Assembly: GCA_035555795.1 (NCBI GenBank)
Contig: DATMGE010000073.1
Location: 8,226 to 72,225 of the forward strand
Reading direction: 5' to 3'
DNA: 64,000 nucleotides
Origin: RCIO01 sp035555795
GTDB taxonomy: Bacteria > Pseudomonadota > Alphaproteobacteria > Rhizobiales > Rhizobiaceae
The notes beneath the pieces are model-generated. The model had not been told where the DNA came from and ran no database searches. It was given only the letters and a program-made list of their open reading frames with translations. This document shows positions 8,179 through 16,932 of this stretch, in pieces (position 1 is the first letter of the stretch; each line of letters begins with the position of its first letter). The position numbers were made by a program, and so were the translations under genes.

Positions 8179-9360
8179 TCAAATGGCTAGTCGCTTCCAT
8201 GCGGCGTTTTCGGCCGAAGACCGCACGCAGGCTTCGATGAAGGCGACGCCCTCCACGCCGTCTTCGACTGTCGGGAAGATCACGTCGTCATCCGGCGTGC
8301 GTCCTTCACGCGCGGCGCGGATGGCGCGCGCGGCCTCGGCATAGATGGTGGCGAAGCCTTCCAGATAGCCTTCCGGATGTCCGGACGGGATCCGGCTCAC
8401 CCGTGCAGCCGCCACGCCGGCGCCGGCGCCTCCCCGCGTGATCAGCTGTTTCGGCTGCCCCAGTTCGGTGAACCAGAGATGGTTGGGTTGTTCCTGGCTC
8501 CACTCCACCCCGCCCTTGGTGCCGTAGACACGCAAGCGCAACCCGTTTTCATTGCCGGGCGCCACCTGGCTTGCCCAGATCGCCCCCTTGGCGGCAGGGA
8601 GCCCGTCCCCCGGAGCGAAACGCAATGTGATATGGGCATTGTCGTCCAGCCGGCGGCCGGGCACGAAGGCATCGAGATCGGCCGACAACAGGTCGACCTT
8701 GAGACCGGTGACGAAGCGCAGCAGGTTGAAGGCATGCGTGCCGATATCGCCAACCGCCCCGCCGGCGCCCGACTTCGCCGGGTCGGTGCGCCAGTCCGCC
8801 TGTTTGGAACTGACCGCCTCGGTCAGCCAGTCCTGCGCATATTCAGCCTGCACGACGCGGATGTCGCCGAGAAGACCCTTCTCGACCATTTCCCGCGCCT
8901 GCCTGACCATGGGATAACCGGTGTAATTGTGGGTCAGCACCAGCAGTTTGCCCGTGCGCGCCACCAGCGCCGCCAGTTCCCTGGCATCCGCAAGGTTCGA
9001 TGTCAGCGGCTTGTCGCAGATGACATGGATGCCAGCCTCGAGAAAGGCTTTGGCTGCCGGCCAGTGCACGTGATTGGGCGTGACGATCGACACCGCCTCG
9101 ATGCCGTCGGCGCGCTGCGACTCCGCCTTCGCCATTTCGGCGAAGGAAGCGTAGGCGCGATCCGGCGCGATTCCAAGTTCTTCAGCCGAAGCCTTCGCCC
9201 GCCCCGGATCGGAGGAAAACGCCCCGGCAACCAGTGAAAACGCGCCGTCCAGCCGCGCGGCGATGCGGTGCACGCCGCCGATGAAAGCCCCCTGCCCGCC
9301 GCCGACCATGCCAAGCCGGATCGGGCCGCTGTCAGGCGTTATATCTCTGCCGCTCACCAT
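8179..9360 (-). CDS. Gfo/Idh/MocA family oxidoreductase (copy 1)
   Basis: A 393-residue NAD(P)-dependent sugar or cyclitol dehydrogenase. The Rossmann motif RLGMVGGGQGAFIG opens the protein. The catalytic-lysine motif CDKPLTSN and the later GGAVGDIGTHAFNLLRF segment are hallmarks of the family. The start at 9360 has a strong GGAGGGAAC site five bases upstream. It is the last gene of the leftward operon, separated from the isomerase gene by a palindromic repeat. Relatives oxidise hydroxyls of sugars, inositols or glycosides. Which position and substrate apply here cannot be told. Confidence 0.87.
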   Translation of the reverse strand: MVSGRDITPDSGPIRLGMVGGGQGAFIGGVHRIAARLDGAFSLVAGAFSSDPGRAKASAEELGIAPDRAYASFAEMAKAESQRADGIEAVSIVTPNHVHWPAAKAFLEAGIHVICDKPLTSNLADARELAALVARTGKLLVLTHNYTGYPMVRQAREMVEKGLLGDIRVVQAEYAQDWLTEAVSSKQADWRTDPAKSGAGGAVGDIGTHAFNLLRFVTGLKVDLLSADLDAFVPGRRLDDNAHITLRFAPGDGLPAAKGAIWASQVAPGNENGLRLRVYGTKGGVEWSQEQPNHLWFTELGQPKQLITRGGAGAGVAAARVSRIPSGHPEGYLEGFATIYAEAARAIRAAREGRTPDDDVIFPTVEDGVEGVAFIEACVRSSAENAAWKRLAI

Positions 9361-9387
9361 GACTTGTTCCCTCCATCCGCCTAACGC

Positions 9388-9448
9388 TCTTTGTTCTAGC
9401 CGCATTCATGCGACGCCAAGCGATTCCGCCTGGCTGAAAATGCTCTAG
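9388..9448. repeat. Rhizobiales-type palindromic repeat, copy A
   Basis: About 60 bases nearly identical to 58190-58249, including CGCCAAGCGATTCCGC and the GCTCTAG end. An internal GCCAAGCG/CGCCTGGC pair forms an imperfect stem. The final CTA provides the stop codon of the neighbouring isomerase gene (9445-9447), so the element abuts or invades a coding end inside an operon. Confidence 0.75.
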
Positions 9449-10503
9449 GCGATCCCCATCATCTTCCGCAGCGCCGCCCGATCCGTCGTGCTGCCGGCGA
9501 AATCGTCGAAGGCCTTGTCGGTCACCTCGATGAGGTGGGCCGCGATGAAAGGTGCACCTTCGGCAGCCCCTTGCGCAGGGCTCTTGAGGCAGCACTCCCA
9601 CTCCAGCACGGCCCAGCGGTCATAGCCATACTGCGCAAGCTTGGAGAAGATGCCGCCGAAATCGACCTGCCCGTCGCCCAGCGAGCGGAAGCGGCCTGCC
9701 CGCTCGATCCAGCCCTTGTAGCCCGAATAGACACCTTGCCGGCCGGTGGGGTTGAACTCGGCATCCTTCACATGGAAGGCCGAAATGCGCTCGTGATAGA
9801 TGTCGATGAAGGCGAGATAGTCGAGCTGCTGCAGCAGGAAGTGCGACGGGTCATAGTTGATCGTGCACCGCTTGTGCCCGCCGACCGCATCGAGAAACAT
9901 CTCGAAGGTCGCGCCGTCGAAAACATCCTCGCCGGGATGGATTTCATAGCCGAGATCGACGCCGTTCTCCTCATAGACGTCGAGGATCGGCTTCCAGCGC
10001 CGCCCCTGTTCGGCGAATGCCTCCTCGATCAGCCCTTCTGGCCGCTGCGGCCAGGGATAGAGATAGGGAAAGGCCAGCGATCCGGTGAAGCTGACCGACG
10101 CCTTCAGCCCCATATGGCCCGAGGCCTTCGCCGCCATCTGGAGCTGTTCCACCGCCCAGGCCTGCCGCGCCTTTGGGTTGTTATGCACCTCCTTCGGCGC
10201 GAACCCGTCGAACTGGCTGTCATAGGCCGGATGAACCGCAACCAGCTGCCCTTGCAGATGCGTCGAAAGCTCGGTCACTTCGACGCCCGCGTCGGCGCAG
10301 ATCCCCTTCACTTCGTCGCAATAGTCCTTCGAGGAGGCAGCCTTGCGAAGGTCGAACAGGCGCCCGTCCCAGGTGGGGATCTGGACTCCCTTGTAGCCAA
10401 GCTCCGCCGCCCATGCGGCAATCGAGGCAAGCGAATTGAACGGGGCGTCATCTCCCGCGAACTGCGCCAGAAATATTGCGGGGCCCTTGATCATTCCAGG
10501 CAT
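9445..10503 (-). CDS. Sugar phosphate isomerase/epimerase, xylose isomerase-like TIM barrel
   Basis: A 352-residue AP-endonuclease-2-type TIM barrel. The expected metal ligands are visible in order: Glu in GYEIHPGED, Asp in INYDPSHF, His in SAFHVKDAEF and Glu in VLEWECC. Starting at ATG 10503 places GGAGAGG at good distance; ATG 10494 is an alternative. It sits between the ROK regulator and a Gfo/Idh/MocA oxidoreductase. In inositol and glycoside catabolism, such barrels act on 2-keto or 3-keto sugars made by a partner dehydrogenase. A related role, isomerising or eliminating from a ketosugar, is inferred here. Its stop codon lies inside a palindromic repeat. Confidence 0.86.
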   Translation of the reverse strand: MPGMIKGPAIFLAQFAGDDAPFNSLASIAAWAAELGYKGVQIPTWDGRLFDLRKAASSKDYCDEVKGICADAGVEVTELSTHLQGQLVAVHPAYDSQFDGFAPKEVHNNPKARQAWAVEQLQMAAKASGHMGLKASVSFTGSLAFPYLYPWPQRPEGLIEEAFAEQGRRWKPILDVYEENGVDLGYEIHPGEDVFDGATFEMFLDAVGGHKRCTINYDPSHFLLQQLDYLAFIDIYHERISAFHVKDAEFNPTGRQGVYSGYKGWIERAGRFRSLGDGQVDFGGIFSKLAQYGYDRWAVLEWECCLKSPAQGAAEGAPFIAAHLIEVTDKAFDDFAGSTTDRAALRKMMGIA

Positions 10504-10525
10504 GGAACCTCTCCTGACTATTCGA

Positions 10526-11800
10526 TTAGCGTCTGGCGCGGCGGCCGCGCGATTGTTCTGTCCGGTAGAGGCGATGCAGCACGAGTGCCGCCGCCCCGCG
10601 CGCCCAGCTGTCGTCGACGATCTGGTCGCGCACCAGCTCGACGCGCTCGGCCTGGGCCGGACGCAGGCTCGAAAACAGTGCATCGCGCATGATGTCGAAC
10701 CAGAGGTCGGCGCTGGTCATGGTCGGGCCGACGAAGATGATGCGTCCAGGATCGATCACCGACACGACATTGGCGAGCGATCGGCCGATCTGATGGCCGG
10801 CGCGCTCGAATATGTTGCGGATCGCGGCATCGCCGTCGCGCGCCCGCGCGGCCAGTTCCTCGACCTGCGCCTCGCGGATCACCGGATCGTCGGGCGGCGT
10901 GCCGTCGCCGAACGGCTTGTCGGGCAAGGACGCGGCGGCAAGCAGGATCGCCCGCTGGCCGGCGAAGGATTCCAGGCAGCCATGCTGTCCGCATTCGCAT
11001 AGCGGGCCGCTTTCGACGGCCTTGGTATGCCCGAACTCGCTGGCGAAACCATGCGCGCCGCGATGCACCATGCCGTTGAGGATCAGGCCAAGACCCACGC
11101 CATAGCCGATGGTGATGACCACGCCGCTGTCGATATCCTGCGCCTTGCCGAACAGCCGCTCATAGGCGGCCAGCGGAACGGCATGGCTCTCGATCATGGT
11201 CGGGATGCCGAGCCGCTTTTCGAGCAGGTCGCCAAAACGCACCGGCACTTTTGAGAAGGCCGGGCTCCAATGGCAGACGCCGCTTTCGGAATCGACGATG
11301 CCCGGCACGCCGGCGCAAACCGCGCCGATCTGCTGCAAGGTGAGCCCGCAGGCGCTGACGGCGCTGCGCACGGCGTCCTCCACGACGTCGGCGACGACGG
11401 CCGGGGGCTGGCGGCTGGAACGGAACGGAATCTTGGTCGTGCCCACGACCTCGCAGACGAAATCCGTCACCGAAACGGTAATCTGCGTGACCGCGATGCG
11501 CACGCCGACCGCATAGGCCGCCTGCGGATTGATGCGCAGGAGAACCCGTGGCCGGCCGCGTCCGGTCTTCTCCGGGGCCGCTGCCGTCTCCTCGAGATGC
11601 AACTGCCCGCCGCGAAGCAGCTTGCCGGTGATCTCCGTCACCGTCGAGCGGCTGAGCCCCGTGCGCCCCGAAAGCTCGACCCGCGAAATGGGCCCGTGCC
11701 GGCGCATGGCATCAAGGATCAGCCCCGTATTGACGCCCCGCGCCGCATCCGTCCCGGCCTCAGGGGCCTTCGCTATCCGCCGGCGCGCAGTTCCTGTCAT
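10526..11800 (-). CDS. ROK family transcriptional regulator (NagC/XylR-like)
   Basis: A 424-residue protein with an N-terminal winged helix (GPISRVELSGRTGLSRSTVTEI) and a C-terminal ROK sugar-kinase-like domain. The zinc-binding cluster typical of ROK proteins is present as CECGQHGCLES. The ATG at 11800 overlaps the upstream oxidoreductase stop as ATGA, so the two are translationally coupled. It is encoded inside the operon it probably controls and is the natural candidate for the CGAA/TTCG palindromes near 13.67, 20.04 and 20.13 kb. The inducer is presumably the sugar imported by the divergent ABC transporter. Confidence 0.88.
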   Translation of the reverse strand: MTGTARRRIAKAPEAGTDAARGVNTGLILDAMRRHGPISRVELSGRTGLSRSTVTEITGKLLRGGQLHLEETAAAPEKTGRGRPRVLLRINPQAAYAVGVRIAVTQITVSVTDFVCEVVGTTKIPFRSSRQPPAVVADVVEDAVRSAVSACGLTLQQIGAVCAGVPGIVDSESGVCHWSPAFSKVPVRFGDLLEKRLGIPTMIESHAVPLAAYERLFGKAQDIDSGVVITIGYGVGLGLILNGMVHRGAHGFASEFGHTKAVESGPLCECGQHGCLESFAGQRAILLAAASLPDKPFGDGTPPDDPVIREAQVEELAARARDGDAAIRNIFERAGHQIGRSLANVVSVIDPGRIIFVGPTMTSADLWFDIMRDALFSSLRPAQAERVELVRDQIVDDSWARGAAALVLHRLYRTEQSRGRRARR

Positions 11801-12855
11801 GCCAACGCCCCTTCCCTGGCTACGCCTTCGGCTGGCAGGGCATCGACATCCACCCACCGCCCGGCAGCCTGCGCCGAATGCGCCAGCGCATCGAGCGCGC
11901 GCATATTGGCCATCGCATCGGACATCGGCACCAGCGGCGGCTCGATTCCCCTGACGGCGCGCGCGAAGGATTCCATCTGCAGGCGGAACTGCGCCACATC
12001 ACGGAAGACGAGCTCCCGTGACAACGCCTCGTCGTCGGAATCGACCGTGACGACCGCCGGTTGGCCGCCGACCTGCATGACAGGCAGCATGACCTCTATC
12101 CGGCCTTTGGTCCCGAGAATGTTGAAGCGTTGCAAACGGCGCATTTGGGTCGATATCGTGAAGCTGGCAGTCCCTGAAGGGAAGTGCATCAGCGCCGTCG
12201 CAGACGCAAGTGTGCCGAAGCGCGGATCAGTCTCGCCGATCGCGGCGACGCGGTCCGGCTCCGCTCCGAAAACGAAGCGCGCGAGATGCGCAATGTAGCA
12301 GCCATTGTCGCGCAGGACGCTCCAGCCGAGATCGGTGCGATTGAAGGCCTGTGCAGGATCATCGGCGCCCGGCGGCACGCGCGTGAGCGCGCCCTGTATG
12401 GCGCGGACGTCCCCGATCGCCCCCGAACGGATCGTCTCCATCACCGCATGCCATTGCGGATGGTGGCGAACCATCATGCCTTCCATGAACAGCTTGCCGG
12501 AGGAACGGCGAGCGGCATCGACCTCTTCCAGCTCCCTGGCGCTCGCGGTTGCCGGCTTCTCCACCAGCACATGCTTGCCGGCGCGCAAGGCGTCTGACGC
12601 CCATCGCGCATGGGCACCGATGGGCAGGGCGATGTAGACGGCCTCGATCTCCGGATCGGCGATGAGCGCATCAGGGCCTGCCGATACGCGCCCGATGCCG
12701 AAGCGCGCGGCAGCCGCCCGCGAACTTGCTTCGCCGTGGCCCGCAATCGTTTCGACCGACACGAGCGGACTGCCCGAAAGTTGCGACAGCGTCAGGTTTG
12801 CAGCAGTGCCGGCGCCAAGAACACCCAGTCGGAGGGGTTTGAAATCAGTACTCAT
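11797..12855 (-). CDS. Gfo/Idh/MocA family oxidoreductase (copy 2)
   Basis: A 352-residue Rossmann dehydrogenase with LRLGVLGAGTAA at the N-terminus, the VLVEKPATAS lysine motif near residue 100 and a DNGCYIAHLARFVFG segment in the position of the family's catalytic His-containing helix. It is the second gene of the leftward operon, 21 bases after the VOC gene, and overlaps the ROK gene by four bases. The window holds three related enzymes of this family, so it may act on a different carbon or a different intermediate from the other two. Cytosolic; substrate unknown. Confidence 0.86.
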   Translation of the reverse strand: MSTDFKPLRLGVLGAGTAANLTLSQLSGSPLVSVETIAGHGEASSRAAAARFGIGRVSAGPDALIADPEIEAVYIALPIGAHARWASDALRAGKHVLVEKPATASARELEEVDAARRSSGKLFMEGMMVRHHPQWHAVMETIRSGAIGDVRAIQGALTRVPPGADDPAQAFNRTDLGWSVLRDNGCYIAHLARFVFGAEPDRVAAIGETDPRFGTLASATALMHFPSGTASFTISTQMRRLQRFNILGTKGRIEVMLPVMQVGGQPAVVTVDSDDEALSRELVFRDVAQFRLQMESFARAVRGIEPPLVPMSDAMANMRALDALAHSAQAAGRWVDVDALPAEGVAREGALA

Positions 12856-12876
12856 GTCTCATTCCCGAAGCTGCGC

Positions 12877-13344
12877 TCAAGCGGCGCGGTCGCCCGCATT
12901 CTGCATCGACATCCAGGGCTCGCAGCGATCGCGCGGACCGCCTTCCTGGACGACCTCGATCTCGGTGCCGTCCGGCGTGGTGAAGATGGCGATCATGCCG
13001 TTGCGCGGCGGCAGGTTGAGCGTAAGGCCAAGATCCAGCACCTTCTGGCAGAAGGCGTAGATATCGTCGACGCGGTAGGCGAGATGGCCGAAGCGCTTCG
13101 CGGTGCTGGTGAAATAGTCGCGCGCCTCCTCGTCCCAATACCAGGCGAGCTCGAGCGTGGGCGCGAACTTGGTGGAGCTGGCCGCCTCCACGTCATGCGG
13201 TGCGGCGAGGAACACATTCGTCATCCGGAACTCGTCCAGCACCATCCTGCGCACTTCGACCATGCCGAGCTGATCGCGATAGAATTTGAGCGACTCGTCG
13301 AGGTCCTTAACGCGGATGAGCGTGTGCAGATAGCGAAGCGACAT
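12877..13344 (-). CDS. VOC family protein (glyoxalase I/dioxygenase-like), copy 1
   Basis: A 155-residue two-module vicinal-oxygen-chelate protein. It opens with LRYLHTLIRVKDLDESLKFY, the metal-site His in a beta strand followed by helix. A second module carries FGHLAYRVDDIYAFC, and TEIEVVQ holds the final Glu ligand. It ends with EPWMSM, shared in form with the other two VOC proteins of this locus. It heads the leftward operon, just after the divergent promoter region. Lactoylglutathione-lyase annotation is common for such sequences, but context suggests an isomerase or epimerase acting on a sugar-derived intermediate. Confidence 0.82.
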   Translation of the reverse strand: MSLRYLHTLIRVKDLDESLKFYRDQLGMVEVRRMVLDEFRMTNVFLAAPHDVEAASSTKFAPTLELAWYWDEEARDYFTSTAKRFGHLAYRVDDIYAFCQKVLDLGLTLNLPPRNGMIAIFTTPDGTEIEVVQEGGPRDRCEPWMSMQNAGDRAA

Positions 13345-13777
13345 TCCAGGGTCTCCCGTCCTTTGATGGCGACATCCATGGTCGCAGCTCGCAGAACGCT
13401 AGCGGCGATCCGGCGCAGAATCCAGATATAATTCTGTCTTCGAACAAAATATTGCAAAATCGAGCTCGAAAAGCCGTTCACCACCAACATCTGGCAAACG
13501 AGAAATGCTGATCTAATCGAGCACGATAATCCTTTTTCATCAACAATTTAGCCCGTTTTTTGTGACATTCTGCATTCTGGCACTAAAGCTGATGCTGCAA
13601 TGCGGCAGAGCATTTTCAGGTCAAATATCACGCACTGCGCATTGACATCGGAGGAAACTCGTCATTTTAATTCGGATAACGAATATATTCTGGATGGCAG
13701 GGAGGAGCCTGCTCCACCAGAAGCCTTTGTTCGCCAGGCGGCAATGACCGCCGACGAGACAACCCAGGGAGGAAGGC
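13345..13777. promoter_or_regulatory. Divergent promoter region between the VOC-led operon and the sugar ABC operon
   Basis: About 430 AT-rich bases with no gene. It must hold the promoters of both operons. Visible elements are ATTCGGATAACGAAT (13670-13684, a perfect 5+5 inverted repeat), followed directly by the palindrome GAATATATTC (13681-13690), and a weaker match ATTCTGTCTTCGAAC (13431-13445) nearer the leftward gene. They resemble the palindromes at 20040 and 20133 and are candidate ROK operators. Confidence 0.5.
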
Positions 13778-15010
13778 ATGAAGAAATTACTGCTGGCCGG
13801 CGTTGCCGCGCTTTCGCTCTTCGCCGGAAGCGCATCAGCCCAGGAAAAGACCGAAGTCATCCACCACTTCACCGCCGCGACCGAGCGCGATTCGCTCAAG
13901 ATCCTCGCGGACAAATTCACCGAAATGGGCGGCACATGGGTCGACAATGCCGTCGCCGGGCCGCCAAATTCGCGCCGCGTCTACACGTCCCGCATGCAGG
14001 CGGGCCAGCCGCCGCAAGCCTATGCCACCGTGACCAATCGCGACCATCTCGACTTCATCAAGCAGGGCCTTCTGGTCGACATCGACACCGTTGCCACCGA
14101 GGGCAACTGGCGCGAGAAGTTCCCGAAGGCGATCATCGACGCGATCTCCGGCGCCGACGGCAAGATCTACCTCGTTCCCGCCGCGCTCTACGTGCCGAAC
14201 ATGGTCTTCTACAACAAGACGCTGTTCGACAAATTCGGCATCGAGGTTCCGGCGCAATATGACGAGACCTTCTTCGCCGCGCTCGACAAGCTCAAGGAAA
14301 ACGGTGTCGTGCCGCTGGCATTCAGCTCCGACGCCTTCCACATCCGCTTCCCGTTCGAGGGCATGCTGCTGGCCCTGGGCGGTCAGGACATGTGGAACAA
14401 GGTCTGGGTCGAGCGCGACGAGGCAACGTTGCGCAGCGACGAGTTCCGCCACATCGTCGAGACCTTCGGTCGCCTGCGCGGCTATGTCGACGAAGGTGCC
14501 GCCGGCCGGCCCTGGAACCTGTCGGCCAACATGCTGGCGAGCGGCCAGGCCGGCGTTCAGATCATGGGTTCGTGGGCGAATGGCGAATACCGCGCCGCCG
14601 GCCTTTCGGCCGAAAAGGAATTCGGCTGCTTCATTCCAGGCCAGATGACGCATGTCCACGGCGACGTGTTCGTGTTTCCCAAGCAGCCGGGCGCAAGCGA
14701 GGCGACGGCAGGCCAGAAGCTGCTGGCCGAGGTCGTGGCCGATCCGGCCATCCAGACCGCCTATGTCGAACCGCGCGGCGCGATGCCGGTCCGCCTCGAT
14801 GCCGAATTCCCGAAGAATGGCGACGCTTGCCTGAAACTCGGCCTCGACACGTTCCGCACCGAAGGTGCCGTCGCCGCTAACCCGCGCTCGCATATCGACC
14901 CGCAGGTCGACGGCGAATATCGCGATATCATGAACGAGTTCTTCGCAGTGCCGGACATGCCGGTCGACGAGGTGATCGACCGGCTCGTCGAGGCGCTGCA
15001 GGCCTCCTGA
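13778..15010 (+). CDS. Sugar ABC transporter substrate-binding protein (family 1, CUT1)
   Basis: A 410-residue periplasmic protein with a Sec signal peptide (MKKLLLAGVAALSLFAGSA, cleavage near ASAQ) and the extracellular solute-binding family 1 layout. YLVPAALYVPNMVFYNKTLFDK in the first third is typical of CUT1 sugar binders, with LSANMLASGQAG and an MGSWANGEY loop later. A strong GGGAGGAAGGC site precedes the ATG. It is the first gene of a complete importer (binding protein, two permeases, ATPase), so it sets the transporter's specificity. The ligand is probably a mono- or oligosaccharide or a glycoside, not identifiable by eye. Confidence 0.9.
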   Translation: MKKLLLAGVAALSLFAGSASAQEKTEVIHHFTAATERDSLKILADKFTEMGGTWVDNAVAGPPNSRRVYTSRMQAGQPPQAYATVTNRDHLDFIKQGLLVDIDTVATEGNWREKFPKAIIDAISGADGKIYLVPAALYVPNMVFYNKTLFDKFGIEVPAQYDETFFAALDKLKENGVVPLAFSSDAFHIRFPFEGMLLALGGQDMWNKVWVERDEATLRSDEFRHIVETFGRLRGYVDEGAAGRPWNLSANMLASGQAGVQIMGSWANGEYRAAGLSAEKEFGCFIPGQMTHVHGDVFVFPKQPGASEATAGQKLLAEVVADPAIQTAYVEPRGAMPVRLDAEFPKNGDACLKLGLDTFRTEGAVAANPRSHIDPQVDGEYRDIMNEFFAVPDMPVDEVIDRLVEALQAS

Positions 15011-15125
15011 TCGAGTGCGCTGGTCCGGTCAGCACCGCTCCGGACCAGCGCCTTGCGAATACAGACAACGGGACCGAGGCGCATTGCCCTGCATGTGCGC
15101 AAAACGCCCGCGAGGAGGGACGGCG

Positions 15126-16007
15126 ATGAGATTTCTGGCTGCGAAAGTGGCGCTGGCGCCAACGGCGCTCATTGTCGCCGTTGTATTCATCGGTGCGATC
15201 GCCTGGACCGTGGGGCTGTCCTTCACGCCGTCGCGCGGCGTGCCCGAATGGAGTTTCGTCGGCCTCGACCAGTATGCCGCGCTGTTCCGCAGTTCGCGCT
15301 GGATCGTCTCGCTCAAGAACATGGCGATCTTCGGGATCGGGCTGATCGGCGGCGCGCTCGTGCTCGGCGTCCTGCTTGCCATCTTCATCGACCAGAACCT
15401 GCGCGGCGAAGGCATATTCCGCACCATCTTCCTCTATCCGTTCGCGCTGTCCTACATCGTCACCGGCTTCGCCTGGCAGTGGTTTCTCAACCCGCAGCTG
15501 GGGCTGCAGAAATTCATGCAGGACCTCGGCTGGGAAACCTTTTCGTTCAAGCTTTTGATCGACCGTGACCTGGCGATCTACACCATCGTCGCGGCCGCCG
15601 TCTGGCATTCGGCCGGCCTCGTCATGGCCATCATGCTGGCAGGGCTGCGCGGCGTCGACGAGGAGATCTGGAAGGCGACCCGGGTGGAAGGCATCCCGCG
15701 CTGGCGCGCCTATGTTTCCATCATCCTGCCGATGACCGGCCCGGCGCTCGTGACTTCGCTGCTGCTGCTCACCTTCGGCGTGATCCGCAACTACGACCTG
15801 GTCGTCGCCATGACCAATGGCGGACCGGGCATCGCCACCGAGGTCCCTGCCAAATTCGTCATGGACTACCTGTTCGAGCGCCAGAACGCGGCGCTCGCAA
15901 GTGCTGGCGCGGTGGTGATGCTGATTGCGCTGTTCGCCGCCGCCACGCCGCTTTGGTATCTGCAGCGCCGCAATGCGCGCCGCCTTGCCGCTCTCCAGAA
16001 GGGTTGA
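15126..16007 (+). CDS. Sugar ABC transporter permease (MalF/UgpA type)
   Basis: A 293-residue inner-membrane protein with about six hydrophobic segments. The EAA loop that docks the ATPase is visible as EEIWKATRVEGIPRWRAYVSIILP in the last third. The ATG at 15126 has GAGGAGGGA upstream. It forms the translocation pore with the next permease and is energised by the ATPase two genes down. Confidence 0.9.
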   Translation: MRFLAAKVALAPTALIVAVVFIGAIAWTVGLSFTPSRGVPEWSFVGLDQYAALFRSSRWIVSLKNMAIFGIGLIGGALVLGVLLAIFIDQNLRGEGIFRTIFLYPFALSYIVTGFAWQWFLNPQLGLQKFMQDLGWETFSFKLLIDRDLAIYTIVAAAVWHSAGLVMAIMLAGLRGVDEEIWKATRVEGIPRWRAYVSIILPMTGPALVTSLLLLTFGVIRNYDLVVAMTNGGPGIATEVPAKFVMDYLFERQNAALASAGAVVMLIALFAAATPLWYLQRRNARRLAALQKG

Positions 16008-16011
16008 GCCG

Positions 16012-16929
16012 ATGACAGATGTCGTGATCAGCGCGCAGCAGGACCGCAGCGGCCATGCCCATGCCGGACGCAAGCCCCGGCGCATGAGTGCCGATCGGGC
16101 GGGTGTCTATGCCTTCCTGCTCATCTGTACGCTGTTCTTCCTGATCCCGATCTACACCATGGTCTCGACCTCGGTGAAGGACATGGCGGACATACGCGCC
16201 AGCAATGTGCTGTCGCCGCCTCAGCAGGTCACGCTGGCCGCGTGGGGTACCGCCTGGAACAGCGCCTGCACCGGTCTCGACTGCTCCGGCGTCAAGGTCG
16301 GCTTCCTCAACTCGGTCAAGATCGTCGTGCCGGTGGTCCTGCTGTCGATCCTGCTGGGCGCGGTCAACGGCTATGTCCTGTCCTTCTGGCGGTTCCGCGG
16401 TGCCAACATCGTCTTCACGGTCTTGATGATCGGCGCTTTCATACCCTTGCAGGTGGTGCTGTTCCCTCTCGTCAAGATGTGGGCGGCGCTCGGCATCTAT
16501 GGCTCGCTTTTCGGGGTCATCGCCGTGCATGTCATCTTCGGCCTGCCGGTGGTGACGCTGATGTACCGGAATTTCTATGCCAGCCTGCCCATCGAGATCT
16601 TCAAGGCAGCGCGCGTCGACGGGGCCGGGTTCTGGCGCATCTTCTGGTCCGTGATGCTGCCCATGTCGGCGCCGATCACCATCGTCGTCATCATCTGGCA
16701 GGCGACGGGCGCGTGGAACGATTACATTCTCGGCCTGACATTCGGCGGGCGTGAAAATGCACCCATGACGGTGCAGCTCAACAACATCATCGGCTCGCAG
16801 ACCGGCGAGCGCCAGTTCAACGTCGAAATGGCGGCGACGCTGATGACGGCGGCGGTGCCGCTGCTCATCTACATCGTCTCCGGCCGCTGGTTCGTGCGCG
16901 GCATCGCCGCCGGCGCAGTAAAGGGATAG
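16012..16929 (+). CDS. Sugar ABC transporter permease (MalG/UgpE type)
   Basis: A 305-residue second permease starting four bases after the previous stop. It has six predicted transmembrane segments, and the EAA loop reads IEIFKAARVDGAGFWRIFWSVMLP. The N-terminal 30 residues are polar and extend further than in most MalG proteins. It heterodimerises with the upstream permease. Confidence 0.9.
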   Translation: MTDVVISAQQDRSGHAHAGRKPRRMSADRAGVYAFLLICTLFFLIPIYTMVSTSVKDMADIRASNVLSPPQQVTLAAWGTAWNSACTGLDCSGVKVGFLNSVKIVVPVVLLSILLGAVNGYVLSFWRFRGANIVFTVLMIGAFIPLQVVLFPLVKMWAALGIYGSLFGVIAVHVIFGLPVVTLMYRNFYASLPIEIFKAARVDGAGFWRIFWSVMLPMSAPITIVVIIWQATGAWNDYILGLTFGGRENAPMTVQLNNIIGSQTGERQFNVEMAATLMTAAVPLLIYIVSGRWFVRGIAAGAVKG

Positions 16930-16932
16930 ACC

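Noticed and set aside
13578..13583. TGGCAC as a sigma-54 -24 element in the divergent sugar-locus region
   Set aside because: No TTGC follows at the required spacing.
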